Shown here: in pieces, positions 26,601-34,360 of the stretch
Position numbering within the stretch: the stretch's first letter is position 1
Layout: the number at the start of each line of letters is the position of its first letter
NCBI RefSeq assembly: GCF_900156695.1
Contig: NZ_FTOM01000001.1
Location: forward strand, 863,646-927,645
Origin: Phaeovulum vinaykumarii
Lineage (GTDB): Bacteria > Pseudomonadota > Alphaproteobacteria > Rhodobacterales > Rhodobacteraceae
DNA length: 64,000 nt
Direction: 5' to 3'
Program-made: the position numbers and the translations under genes
The notes under the pieces: model-generated
The model's database searches: none
The model's input: the letters and a program-made list of their open reading frames with translations, nothing else
Told to the model about the DNA's origin: nothing

Positions 26601-27796
26601 TCCTGACCGGCGGCGCTGGGCGGGATTTCATCCTGGGCGGGACCGGCCATGACCGTCTGGTGGGCGGCGACGGCGCCGATATCCTAACCGGCGGCGACGG
26701 CGACGACAGGCTGTCCGGGGACGCCGATGCCGACATCCTGACCGGCGATGCCGGCAACGACCGCATGGCCGGCGGCGATGGCGCCGACTGGCTGTGGGGC
26801 GGGACGGGCGATGACCTCTTGTGGGGCGGCAACGACGCCGATCAGCTTGCAGGCGAGGACGGGAACGACCGGATCTGGGGCGGGAATGGCAACGACCGGC
26901 TTGACGGGGGCACGGGCGACGATCAGCTCGCGGGCGAGGCCGGCAATGACCGGCTGGAGGGCCAGGGGGGCAACGACACGCTTGCGGGCGGGGACGGGAA
27001 TGACACGCTCGAAGGCGGCTGGGGCGCGGACAACCTGGACGGCGGCGCGGGCAACGACCTGCTGAACGCGGGCAGCTGGAGCGATACGCTGACCGGCGGC
27101 ACCGGCAATGACACGCTGAACGGCGATGACGGCAACGACAGCCTGTCCGGGGACGACGGCGCCGACCTTCTGAACGGGGGCGAGGGCAGTGACACGCTGG
27201 CCGGCGGCGCCGGCGATGACCGCCTGTTCGGGGCCGAGGGGGCCGACCTTCTGTGGGGCGGCGACGGGGCGGATCATCTCGACGGGGGGAACTGGCATGA
27301 CACGCTGAATGGCGCGGCCGATGACGACCGGCTTCTGGGCGGCTGGGGCAACGACCTTCTGGACGGCGGGACGGGCGACGACTGGCTGGACGGTCAGGGC
27401 GACGCCGACACCTTGCGCGGCGGCGACGGGCGCGATGTCCTGCTGGGCGGGACGGGCGACGACCGGCTGGTCGGAGGCGCCGGGGCGGACACGCTCTACG
27501 GCGGCCTGGGGGCGGATGTCTTCGTGTTGACCGCCGCCAGCGACAGCGACGCCGCGGGCGGTCAGGACGTGATCCTGGACTTCCTGTCGGGCACCGACCG
27601 GCTGGATGTCTCGGGGCTGGGCCTTGGCTTCATCGGCCAGGCGGCTTTCTCGGCAAGCGGCGCGGCCGAGCTGCGGGTCGCGTCGCAATTCCTCCGCCTG
27701 ACCGTGCAGGGCGACATGAACGGCGATGGCCGCGCCGATTTCGCGCTGACCCTCGAGGGCAGCTTCCAGCTTCTGGCCTCGGATCTGCTGCTGTGA
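23636..27796 (+). CDS. Large RTX calcium-binding protein with N-terminal propeller-like domain
   Basis: The 1386-residue protein is predicted to be a type I-secreted surface or extracellular protein. Residues 1 to about 375 form beta-rich repeats of about 45-50 residues resembling a beta-propeller, with no catalytic motif seen. From about 378 to 1290 there are roughly 100 RTX nonapeptides (GGxGNDxLx), among the longest arrays expected for such a protein, punctuated by WND/WSD/WHD variants. Residues 1296-1386 form a C-terminal domain ending ADFALTLEGS...ASDLLL, parallel to the end of the metalloprotease. The ATG at 23636 has only a weak ribosome site. No Sec signal peptide is present. Confidence 0.83.
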   Translation: MLTFEWVGLLGTGREWLVTAVTDLEIVEAPGGTRLFSVTRPGMGGGFATFAVPDAGLASLHDLQSFVRRVDYGGTPQLSVVMGDAGGMILASDLSYSGLVAYALSTTGAIGAALSFADGAAPDGDLGATTVVDLDGARYLLAAQPGLSTPEVFRVSQTGGITRLTPEPAGLGGGGDIGAMTLAAAGGAQFVVSALPAADRIAVHRLAADGTLSAGGALDLSSGVGFDAPVALETQRLMGTDFVIAAGNQSNSLSVLQVLADGSLIARDHVVDGLATRFARVTALETFRYGDMAFVLAGGGDDGIALFTLLPDGRLIHRLSRGDDAQTTLVNVTAIAAHVSGSDVQIFAAGEGEVGISQFRLALGPAGVTRWQEAGDIAGTAGADVLGAGAGTTALRGGTGDDIIVGGGTGGAARLWGGAGADLFVLSPSSDTIVIADFEAGVDRLDLTTFPLLHSVAGLGILRTAEGAQITIGTTTIRLISASGNGIAPSLFRDADLFPLSRYQPVNTRLLQSATEGPDTIAAATGQIASLSGLGGDDDLRGADGDDTLSGGDGNDLLSGGGGNDSLMGDGGDDTLWGGDGADQIGGGADNDSLSGGPGNDRMWGGPGADTLWGGAGHDVIRGGAGADVIGGGDWNDWLSGEGDDDRLSGGDGHDTLAGDDGDDTLWGGDGGDLMTGGTGNDSLSGEAGNDTLQGGAGQDILLGGADNDSLAGEDGDDRLEGEDGADTLDGGTGDDLLLGGSGSDRLTGGEGADRLYGGTGADRLWGQAGADLMSGGVGADMLWGGDDDDTLDGDEDDDRLEGENGADMLRGGTGADTLNGGADDDTLDGGDGNDALIGGTGDDSLAGGSENDSLWGGDGADTLNGGAGHDLLDGGSGDDLLLGDSWHDRLDGGTGNDRLFGGTGNDSLTGGDGDDSLDGGEGDDHLHGGADADSLHGGAGNDHLSGDDGNDSLVGDDGRDRLFGGQGHDTLDGGEGDDILDGGDGNDILTGGAGRDFILGGTGHDRLVGGDGADILTGGDGDDRLSGDADADILTGDAGNDRMAGGDGADWLWGGTGDDLLWGGNDADQLAGEDGNDRIWGGNGNDRLDGGTGDDQLAGEAGNDRLEGQGGNDTLAGGDGNDTLEGGWGADNLDGGAGNDLLNAGSWSDTLTGGTGNDTLNGDDGNDSLSGDDGADLLNGGEGSDTLAGGAGDDRLFGAEGADLLWGGDGADHLDGGNWHDTLNGAADDDRLLGGWGNDLLDGGTGDDWLDGQGDADTLRGGDGRDVLLGGTGDDRLVGGAGADTLYGGLGADVFVLTAASDSDAAGGQDVILDFLSGTDRLDVSGLGLGFIGQAAFSASGAAELRVASQFLRLTVQGDMNGDGRADFALTLEGSFQLLASDLLL

Positions 27797-27847
27797 ACCG
27801 GCCGCCCGACACGAAGGCCCAGCGCCTTGGTCCCCCGCGCGCACGCC

Positions 27848-28507
27848 TCAGGCCACGCCCATGTTGCGTTCATGCGCGGCGATGGCGTCCTCGACATTGT
27901 CGAACATGGTCAGCTTGCCGTCTTCAAGCACCGCGCCCATCGTGCACAGCCGCCGGATCATGCCCATGGAATGGCTGACCACCACCGCGCCCGAGGTCTT
28001 CATCCGCTCGAAGAAAACCGCATCGCTCTTGCGGCGGAACTGGGCATCGCCGACCGAGGTCACCTCGTCCACCAGATAGGTGTCGAAGGGAATGCCCATC
28101 GACACGCCGAAGGCCAGCCGCGAGCGCATCCCCGAGGAATAGGTGCCGAAGGGCAGGTGGAAATGCGGCCCCAGCTCGGCGAAATCCTCGACGAAATCGC
28201 TCAGCTGCTGGCTGTTCACGCCATAGACCCGCGCCACGAAGCGCGCGTTCTGCGCCCCGGTCAGATCGGGGTGGAACGACCCCGCAAACCCCACCGGCCA
28301 CGACACCGCGCCGTCGGTCACCACCCGCCCCGAGGTCGGGTCCATCGTGCCCGCGATCATCCGCATCAGGCTGGATTTGCCGGCCCCGTTGCGCCCCAGA
28401 AGCGCCACCGAAACCCCGGTGGGAAAGGTCGCGCAGATATCGTCGGCCACCACCTTTTGATGGCCCTTGATCACGTAGACCTTGCGCAGATGCTCGAGCC
28501 GGATCAT
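27848..28507 (-). CDS. kpsT: Capsular polysaccharide ABC exporter ATP-binding protein (KpsT/CtrD-like)
   Basis: The 219-residue ATPase has Walker A GRNGAGKSS near residue 39, ABC signature YSSGMRSRL near 128, Walker B TYLVDEVTS near 150 and the switch His in VVVSHSMGMI. Length and signature match the KpsT/CtrD subfamily that powers group 2 capsule export in a two-component ABC-2 transporter. It starts 2 bp after the stop of the KpsE-like gene; the matching permease gene diverges on the other side of that gene. It converges with the RTX gene, 51 bp apart. Confidence 0.9.
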   Translation of the reverse strand: MIRLEHLRKVYVIKGHQKVVADDICATFPTGVSVALLGRNGAGKSSLMRMIAGTMDPTSGRVVTDGAVSWPVGFAGSFHPDLTGAQNARFVARVYGVNSQQLSDFVEDFAELGPHFHLPFGTYSSGMRSRLAFGVSMGIPFDTYLVDEVTSVGDAQFRRKSDAVFFERMKTSGAVVVSHSMGMIRRLCTMGAVLEDGKLTMFDNVEDAIAAHERNMGVA

Positions 28508-28509
28508 CC

Positions 28510-30084
28510 CTAGCGGCGGTCCCGGATGCTGTAATAGACCAGCGCGCCCACCGCCCAGGTCAGCAGCGCAAAGAGCCCGGTCAGCCCCAGCAGCATCCAG
28601 CGGCGCGGAAATTCCGATTTCTCGGCATGGGTGGGGCGGATATGCGCGGCCAGATAGCGCGACTGGCGCTGGGCCTCGGCCACGGCGGAATCATGCGCGG
28701 CCAGCGCGGTGCGATAGGCTTCCTCGGCGAATTGCAGGTCGACCGAAAGGCGCTCGAACTCGGCCATCAAGGTGGCATAGTTCTCGGCGGCGGGATCATT
28801 GGCGTTCTCGGTGAACTTGTTGCGCTCGTCCTCGATCCGGCGGCGGATCGCGTCGATGCGGCGCTCGGCCTGGGTCACGCGCGGGTCGTTCTCGCGCACG
28901 CTTTCACGCAGGAGATCCAGCTCGACCAATGTCTCGGCCAGTTGCGCCTGAAGCGTGTTGAGAACCCCCATCTGCCCCTGAAGATCGGCCTGCGGGTCCA
29001 CGATCCGGCTGCGCAGACGGAAGGCGGTCAGATCCTGGCGCGCCTGCTTGAGACGCTCGACCGCGCGGTCCAGTTCCTCGCGGGTATAGCGGGTCATGTC
29101 CTCGCGCGCGATCGAGGAGATGTCGTTGACCAGCTTGCTCGAGCGGTCGAAGACGGCGGTGGCGATGGCGGTCGCGTCCTCGGGGGTGAAGGCCTGGACG
29201 CGCACGGTGATGATGCCGGTGCCGGTGTCGTAGAGCACGCGCACCTGGTCTTCCCATTGATCGACCAGATCCTCGATCGTGCCCGACGGGTCGAAGGCGA
29301 AGACCGGGTCGCCCGGCCAGGCCTTGCCGAACATGGCCTTCAGATCGAGATCGCGGTCGATGTTCTGCACCAGATCCTGGGACTGGATGTATTCATAAAG
29401 GACATCGGTGTCCGAGGTCGACGAGCCCGACAGTTTCGAGATCCCGCCCAGAAGGTCGAGCGAGCTGTCCATCTCCTCCTTGCGGACCGAGAAGGCGACC
29501 GTCGAGGCATATTGGTCCTCGGCGATGATCCACAGATAGGCCGCCGCCAGCAGGACGGGCAGGATGACGACGCCGAAGAAGGCGCCGATCAGCCAGCGGT
29601 GGCGGGTTTCGATCTGCGCCGGTTCGGCCATGGGCAACATGGTGATGACCTGCGGCGCGGGGGCAGGTTGCGCCCGGCCCGGCTGGCCTTGCCCCGGTTG
29701 TCCGGGGCGCGCCTGCCCCGGTCCCTGTCCTGCTTGCCCCTGCCCTGCTTGTCCCGGTCGCGCCTGGCCTTGTCCCGCGGCTGCGGGGCGGGGCTGGCCC
29801 TGTCCGGCCGCCCCGCCGGCACCCTGCCCGACCCCGGCGCGCTGGCCCGCCGCCGCTTGTCCCGCAGCACCCTGTCCGACACCCTGTCCCTGTCGCGCCC
29901 CTTGTCCGGGCGCTTGCCCCTGACCGGGCCCGCGGCCCGCGGCCGCAGCCGGGGGGCGCGCGGCGGATGCGGGGGCTCCGTCCTGGGGCGCAGGTCGGGG
30001 CGACGGCTCGGCGGCCTTGGGCGGCTGCGGTTTCTCTTCGGGCACGGGGCCAACCTGCTGGTCTGATTGCGTATCTGCGGGCAT
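28510..30084 (-). CDS. kpsE: Capsule export inner-membrane protein (KpsE/CtrB-like) with Pro-Gly-Gln-rich N-terminal extension
   Basis: The 524-residue protein has a cytoplasmic N-terminal low-complexity segment at about residues 20-148 made of GQ, PGQ and AAGQ repeats, a first membrane helix at about 162-185 (WLIGAFFGVVILPVLLAAAY), a periplasmic coiled-coil-rich region to about 490, and a second membrane helix near 495-517. This is the polysaccharide co-polymerase/KpsE topology, which links the ABC exporter to an outer-membrane channel. The extension is far longer than in KpsE of enteric bacteria (about 380 residues in all). An inverted repeat overlaps its start codon. It is divergent from the permease gene. 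Confidence 0.86.
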   Translation of the reverse strand: MPADTQSDQQVGPVPEEKPQPPKAAEPSPRPAPQDGAPASAARPPAAAAGRGPGQGQAPGQGARQGQGVGQGAAGQAAAGQRAGVGQGAGGAAGQGQPRPAAAGQGQARPGQAGQGQAGQGPGQARPGQPGQGQPGRAQPAPAPQVITMLPMAEPAQIETRHRWLIGAFFGVVILPVLLAAAYLWIIAEDQYASTVAFSVRKEEMDSSLDLLGGISKLSGSSTSDTDVLYEYIQSQDLVQNIDRDLDLKAMFGKAWPGDPVFAFDPSGTIEDLVDQWEDQVRVLYDTGTGIITVRVQAFTPEDATAIATAVFDRSSKLVNDISSIAREDMTRYTREELDRAVERLKQARQDLTAFRLRSRIVDPQADLQGQMGVLNTLQAQLAETLVELDLLRESVRENDPRVTQAERRIDAIRRRIEDERNKFTENANDPAAENYATLMAEFERLSVDLQFAEEAYRTALAAHDSAVAEAQRQSRYLAAHIRPTHAEKSEFPRRWMLLGLTGLFALLTWAVGALVYYSIRDRR

Positions 30085-30095
30085 TCATACATAAT
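30067..30095 (+). promoter_or_regulatory. Candidate promoter of the KpsM-like permease gene
   Basis: A TTGCGT hexamer at 30067-30072 and CATAAT at 30090-30095 are separated by 17 bp, a sigma-70-type arrangement, about 85 bp upstream of the permease start. The -35 box lies within the first codons of the divergent KpsE-like gene. Confidence 0.4.
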
Positions 30096-30098
30096 GCC
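30080..30098. repeat. Inverted repeat over the KpsE-like gene's start codon
   Basis: Arms ggcatt (30080-30085) and aatgcc (30093-30098) with a 7-base spacer. The left arm covers the start codon complement (30082-30084) and the spacer/right arm covers the candidate -10 box of the divergent permease gene. A protein bound here could affect both genes, or the RNA hairpin could mask the start codon. Confidence 0.45.
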
Positions 30099-30179
30099 TT
30101 CCCGAGGCGCCAGATTTTTGCTGGCCGCCCGCGCGGCCCCGCCCGCACCCGACAGGCTTCCAGCGAATGGACCGAAGGC

Positions 30180-30977
30180 ATGGAACGGCTTTTCTCCAAG
30201 GGCCAGCGGATGCGCCGCGCCGCCACCCCGCGCACCGTCGTGGCCCTGATGCTGCGCGAGATGGCGACAAGCTATGGCCGCTCGCCGGGCGGGTATCTCT
30301 GGGCGGTGGCCGAACCCGTCGCGGCGCTGGCGCTGATCAGCGCGATCTTCGCGCTGGTCTTGCACGCACCTTCGCTGGGCACCTCCTTTCCGCTGTTCTA
30401 TGCCACGGGCTATCTGCCCTTCATGATGTTCAACGAGGTCGCCAACAAGATGGCGACCGCGATCCGCTTCTCGAAGCCGCTGCTGGCCTATCCGGCGGTG
30501 ACCTATGTCGATGCGCTGCTGGCTCGGCTGCTGCTGGTATCGCTGACCCATCTGATGGTCGGCTATATCATCTTCATCGCCATCCTGGGCCTGTTCGAGA
30601 CCCGCGCGATCCTCGATCATGCCACGATCCTGCGCGCCTATCTGGTCACCGCACTGCTGGCCGCCGGGGTGGGGACGTTCAACTGCTACCTGATGACGGC
30701 CTTTCCCGCCTGGGAAAGGATCTGGCAGATCGTGACCCGCCCGCTGTTCATCGTCTCGTGCATCTTCTTCATCTTCGAGGACGTGCCGCGCGTGGGCCGC
30801 GACTGGCTGTGGTTCAATCCGCTGGTGCATGTGGTGGGCGAGATGCGGCGCGGCTTCTACGCCAATTACCGGGGCGACTATATCTCGCTGACCTATGTCT
30901 GCGCGGTGTCGATGGTGCTTTTGCTGGTGGGGCTCTTGCTGCTTTACCGCCACCACCGCGCGCTGACCGATTACTAG
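30180..30977 (+). CDS. kpsM: Polysaccharide ABC exporter permease (KpsM/CtrC-like, ABC-2 type)
   Basis: The 265-residue membrane protein has about six hydrophobic segments and the ABC-2 family features: an N-terminal cytoplasmic stretch (MLREMATSYGRSPGGYLWAV), then a cluster of helices and a final helix near 240-260. The size equals that of KpsM/CtrC. It should pair with the KpsT-like ATPase on the opposite strand. ATG 30180 has GAAGG unusually close upstream; an in-frame ATG at 30210 is an alternative start. Divergent arrangement with the KpsE-like gene is noted above. Confidence 0.88.
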   Translation: MERLFSKGQRMRRAATPRTVVALMLREMATSYGRSPGGYLWAVAEPVAALALISAIFALVLHAPSLGTSFPLFYATGYLPFMMFNEVANKMATAIRFSKPLLAYPAVTYVDALLARLLLVSLTHLMVGYIIFIAILGLFETRAILDHATILRAYLVTALLAAGVGTFNCYLMTAFPAWERIWQIVTRPLFIVSCIFFIFEDVPRVGRDWLWFNPLVHVVGEMRRGFYANYRGDYISLTYVCAVSMVLLLVGLLLLYRHHRALTDY

Positions 30978-31075
30978 GTCGCCCGCATCCACTGAACGCC
31001 CGCATCGCTGGACAGGGGCACAGCGCTGACCTATTCCAAAGCCCATCGCCGGACAGCCATGCGAGGTCGATGCCG

Positions 31076-33562
31076 ATGATCCCCAGACTGCAAGGCCTGT
31101 TCGCGCGGTACCTGGCCCAGAACCTGCACCTGTCCTGCCCCGGCCCGGCGCTGGGCGATCGCGGGCAGGTGGCTGCGGTCGCGCTGCGCGGCAGCCGGCT
31201 GTGGATCTCGGGGTGGCTGATGCCGGGCAACTGGCAGCTGTGCGACGCCGACGGCCCGGTCCTGCCCATCCCGCTTGACATGGCTGCGCCTGACGGCACC
31301 CCCGCGGGCGCACGCGGCTTCTCGGTGTCGGTGCCCGATGGAACCGGCCCCCTTGTCCTGACGGATGGCGTGGTGCGCGCGCCCATCGCCGGGCCTTCGG
31401 AAAAGCTGCGCCGCCGCGCGCGCCGGGCGCTGATGCCGCGTTTCGCGCTGTGCCTTGCGCGCGCAACGCCCCTGGTCCTGCGCTTCCTGAAAAGCCATGA
31501 CCCCAGCCTGCGCCCGCGCATCCGCAAGGCGCTGGGGCTCTGGGTCGAGCCGCCCGCGGGCCGGCTGGACCCCGCGCTGTGGGACGGGCCGCGCCCCACC
31601 CCGCCCGCGGCCGCCCGCGTCACGCTGGTGGTGCCGGTCTTCAACGCCTTTGACCTTCTGCCCGAGACGCTGGAGCGGGTGGTGCGCCACACCGACCTTG
31701 ATTGGCGCGCGATCGTGGTCGAGGATTGCTCGACCGATGCGCGGGTGCGGCCCTGGCTGCGCGACTGGGCGGCGGCGCGGAATGCCGCGCATCCGGGGCG
31801 CGTGCGGCTCCTGGAAAACGCCGCCAATCTGGGCTTCATCGGGTCGGTCAACCGCGCGCTGGCCGAGGCGCTGGCCTGGGACGATCCGGTCATCTTGCTG
31901 AATTCCGACGCGCTGGTGCCGCCGAACTGGGCCAGCCGGCTGATCGCGCCGCTGGGCGATCCGCAGGTGGCCTCGGTCACGCCGATGTCGAACGACGCCG
32001 AGAATACCTCGGTGCCGCTGGTCAGCCGCGCCCGCCCGCTGGCGCCCGGACAGGGCGACGCCATCGACACCGTGGCGGCGGGGTTTCACCCGCTGGCGGG
32101 GCTGGCCGATCTGCCCTGCGGGGTGGGGTTCTGCATGGCGATCGCGCCCGACTGGCTGCGCAAGGCGCCGGGCTTCGACCCCGCCTTCGGCCGCGGCTAC
32201 GGCGAAGAAGTGGACTGGTCGTGCCGGCTGCGCGCAATGGGCGCGCGCCATGTGGCCCAGCCCGCCCTCTTTGTCGAACATCGCGGCGGGGCCTCCTTCG
32301 GCAGCGCCGAGAAGCGCCGCCTGATCGAGACCAACAACCGCATCCTCCAGCGCCGCTATCCCGACTTCGGCCTCGAGGTGCAGCGCTTCATCGCCGCCGA
32401 TCCGCTGGCCACGCCGCGGCTGGCGCTGGCCATCGCCTGGGCCGCGACCGGCGCCGATCCCGCCCCCGCCCCGCGCCCAGCCCTGCCGATCTATCTGGCG
32501 CATGCGCTGGGGGGCGGCGCCGATCACTGGCTGGCGCGCCGCCTTGCCGAAGATTGCCGCCCCGAAGGTGCGGGCGCCGCGATCGTGCTGCGCGTGGGCG
32601 GGCCGCGGCGCTGGCGGGTCGAGCTGCACCTGCCCGATCTGCCCCCGATCTCGGGCGAGACCGAGGATCTGGATCTGGTGATGCGCCTTCTGGCGCCGGT
32701 CGCGCGGCGCAAGCTGGTCTATTCCTGCGGCGTGGGCGACCCCGACCCGGCCGGCCTGCCCGCGGTGCTGGGCGCGCTGCACCGGCCCGGCGACGGGCTC
32801 GAGATCCTGTTTCACGATTACTTCCCGCTTTCGCCCGCCTTCACGCTGCTGGACGCCGACGGGCGCTGGCGCGGCGTGCCGGCCGCAGATTGCGCCGATC
32901 CCGCCCATCGCGCGCCCGGCCCGCAGGGGCAGGGCCTGTCGCTGGCCGACTGGCGCGCGCGCTGGCACGATCTGGCCGCGCGGCCCGAGGCGCGGCTGGT
33001 GGTCTTCTCGCAGGCCAGCCGCGCCATCGTGGCCGGGGTCTGGCCCGATCTGGCCGGGCGGATCGAGACGCGCCCCCACCGCCTTCTGGCCGATCTGCCC
33101 CGGCTGAGCCCGCCGGCCACGCCCCGGCCCGCGCTGGGGGTGCTGGGCAACATCAACCAGGCCAAGGGCCTCGAAGTGCTGGCGCATCTGGCGCGCCTGC
33201 CGGGGGCGCCGCGGCTGGTGGTGATCGGCAACACCGACCCGCGGCACCCGCTGCCGGCCTCGGTCACGGTGCAGGGCGATTACGCGCGCCCCGACATCCC
33301 CGCGCTGGCGCGGCGCCACGGGATCGGGGCCTGGACGATCCCCTCGGTCTGGCCCGAGACCTTTTCCTTCACCACCCACGAGGCCCTGGCCACCGGCCTG
33401 CCGGTTCTGACCTTCGATCTGGGCGCCCAGGCCGAGGCCGCGGCCCGCGCGCCCAATGGCCATGTCATCGCCCTGCCCCCCGAGGCCGACCCCGCACAGG
33501 CCGCGGCGGCGCTGGCCCGGCAATTCGACGCGCTGTTCCCCCCACCCGACGCCCCAGGATGA
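31076..33562 (+). CDS. Two-domain glycosyltransferase (GT2 plus GT4-like)
   Basis: The 828-residue protein has an N-terminal uncharacterised region (1-175), a GT-A family 2 domain at about 180-430 ([14 protein letters not shown], the [11 protein letters not shown]xD-like loop, and [11 protein letters not shown]), a linker region, and a C-terminal GT-B family 4-like half at about 640-815 ([17 protein letters not shown] and the [17 protein letters not shown] glutamate motif). Two in-frame ATGs (31070 and 31076) are possible; GAGG at 31063-31066 is better spaced for 31076. The acetyltransferase gene follows after 10 bp. A role in building the exported polysaccharide is inferred from context. Confidence 0.85.
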   Translation: MIPRLQGLFARYLAQNLHLSCPGPALGDRGQVAAVALRGSRLWISGWLMPGNWQLCDADGPVLPIPLDMAAPDGTPAGARGFSVSVPDGTGPLVLTDGVVRAPIAGPSEKLRRRARRALMPRFALCLARATPLVLRFLKSHDPSLRPRIRKALGLWVEPPAGRLDPALWDGPRPTPPAAARVTLVVPVFNAFDLLPETLERVVRHTDLDWRAIVVEDCSTDARVRPWLRDWAAARNAAHPGRVRLLENAANLGFIGSVNRALAEALAWDDPVILLNSDALVPPNWASRLIAPLGDPQVASVTPMSNDAENTSVPLVSRARPLAPGQGDAIDTVAAGFHPLAGLADLPCGVGFCMAIAPDWLRKAPGFDPAFGRGYGEEVDWSCRLRAMGARHVAQPALFVEHRGGASFGSAEKRRLIETNNRILQRRYPDFGLEVQRFIAADPLATPRLALAIAWAATGADPAPAPRPALPIYLAHALGGGADHWLARRLAEDCRPEGAGAAIVLRVGGPRRWRVELHLPDLPPISGETEDLDLVMRLLAPVARRKLVYSCGVGDPDPAGLPAVLGALHRPGDGLEILFHDYFPLSPAFTLLDADGRWRGVPAADCADPAHRAPGPQGQGLSLADWRARWHDLAARPEARLVVFSQASRAIVAGVWPDLAGRIETRPHRLLADLPRLSPPATPRPALGVLGNINQAKGLEVLAHLARLPGAPRLVVIGNTDPRHPLPASVTVQGDYARPDIPALARRHGIGAWTIPSVWPETFSFTTHEALATGLPVLTFDLGAQAEAAARAPNGHVIALPPEADPAQAAAALARQFDALFPPPDAPG

Positions 33563-33572
33563 GCCGCACGCC

Positions 33573-34316
33573 ATGACCCAAGCCAGCACCCATGTCAGCC
33601 TGTCGCCGCGCCGCCTGCGCGCCGCCGGCATCGAGATCCGCGCCCGCCTGCCACTGATCGGCAAGGTCCGCCTGCCGCGCGCCAGCGTGATCGAGGCGCC
33701 CGCCGGCCTGAAGGCCACGCGCTATGACCATTCGCTGGAGATGGGGGCGTTTTCCTATCAGGCCTCGGGCTATTGCTTTGCCGCGCGGATCGGGCGCTAT
33801 TGCTCGTTCGGCGAGGATGTGCAGATCGGCCGGCACAACCACCCGATGCACTGGATCTCGACCAGCCCGGCCTTCTTCGATGCCGGAATGCTGGCGGTGG
33901 GACAGGACTTTCCCGGCGGGCCGGAACTGGCTGCATGGGCGCCCGTGCCGCCCAGCGCCCCCGAGACGCTGCGGCCCACCCATATCGGCCATGATGTCTG
34001 GATCGGGCATGGCGCCTTCGTGCGCGCGGGCGTCAGCATCGGCAATGGCGCGGTGGTGGCGGCGGGATCGGTTGTGGTGCACGACGTGCCCGCCTACGGG
34101 ATCGTGGCCGGCAATCCCGCGCGGCTGAAACGGCACCGCTTCGCGCCCGAGCTGATCGCGCGCTTTCAGGCCGCGCGCTGGTGGCGGTTCGCGCCCTGGC
34201 AGATGGCGCATCTGGACCCGACCCGGCCCGACGCCTTCCTGGACGGGATCGAGGCCATGCAGGGCACGCCGGAGTTCGCCCCGCGCGTGATCGACCTGCG
34301 CCACGGGCACCCCTGA
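33573..34316 (+). CDS. Hexapeptide-repeat (left-handed beta-helix) acetyltransferase
   Basis: The 247-residue protein has the CatB/LbH xenobiotic-acetyltransferase-like pattern: [24 protein letters not shown] with the catalytic-type His near residue 90, a long inserted loop, and the hexapeptide run [26 protein letters not shown] near 145-170, closed by [13 protein letters not shown]. Such enzymes O- or N-acetylate sugars in surface polysaccharides. It is 10 bp behind the GT2-GT4 gene, so one transcript is likely. It could act as the acetylase for a 3-amino sugar (FdtC/QdtC role), but the family is broad. Confidence 0.82.
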   Translation: MTQASTHVSLSPRRLRAAGIEIRARLPLIGKVRLPRASVIEAPAGLKATRYDHSLEMGAFSYQASGYCFAARIGRYCSFGEDVQIGRHNHPMHWISTSPAFFDAGMLAVGQDFPGGPELAAWAPVPPSAPETLRPTHIGHDVWIGHGAFVRAGVSIGNGAVVAAGSVVVHDVPAYGIVAGNPARLKRHRFAPELIARFQAARWWRFAPWQMAHLDPTRPDAFLDGIEAMQGTPEFAPRVIDLRHGHP

Positions 34317-34360
34317 GCCACGGCCCCCCCTGAGCGCACGGCAAGGCCCCCGGCCGCGCG

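Noticed and set aside
27814..27828. AAGGC...GCCTT stem between the RTX gene and the KpsT-like gene
   Set aside because: Only a 5-bp stem with no T-run; not convincing as a terminator.
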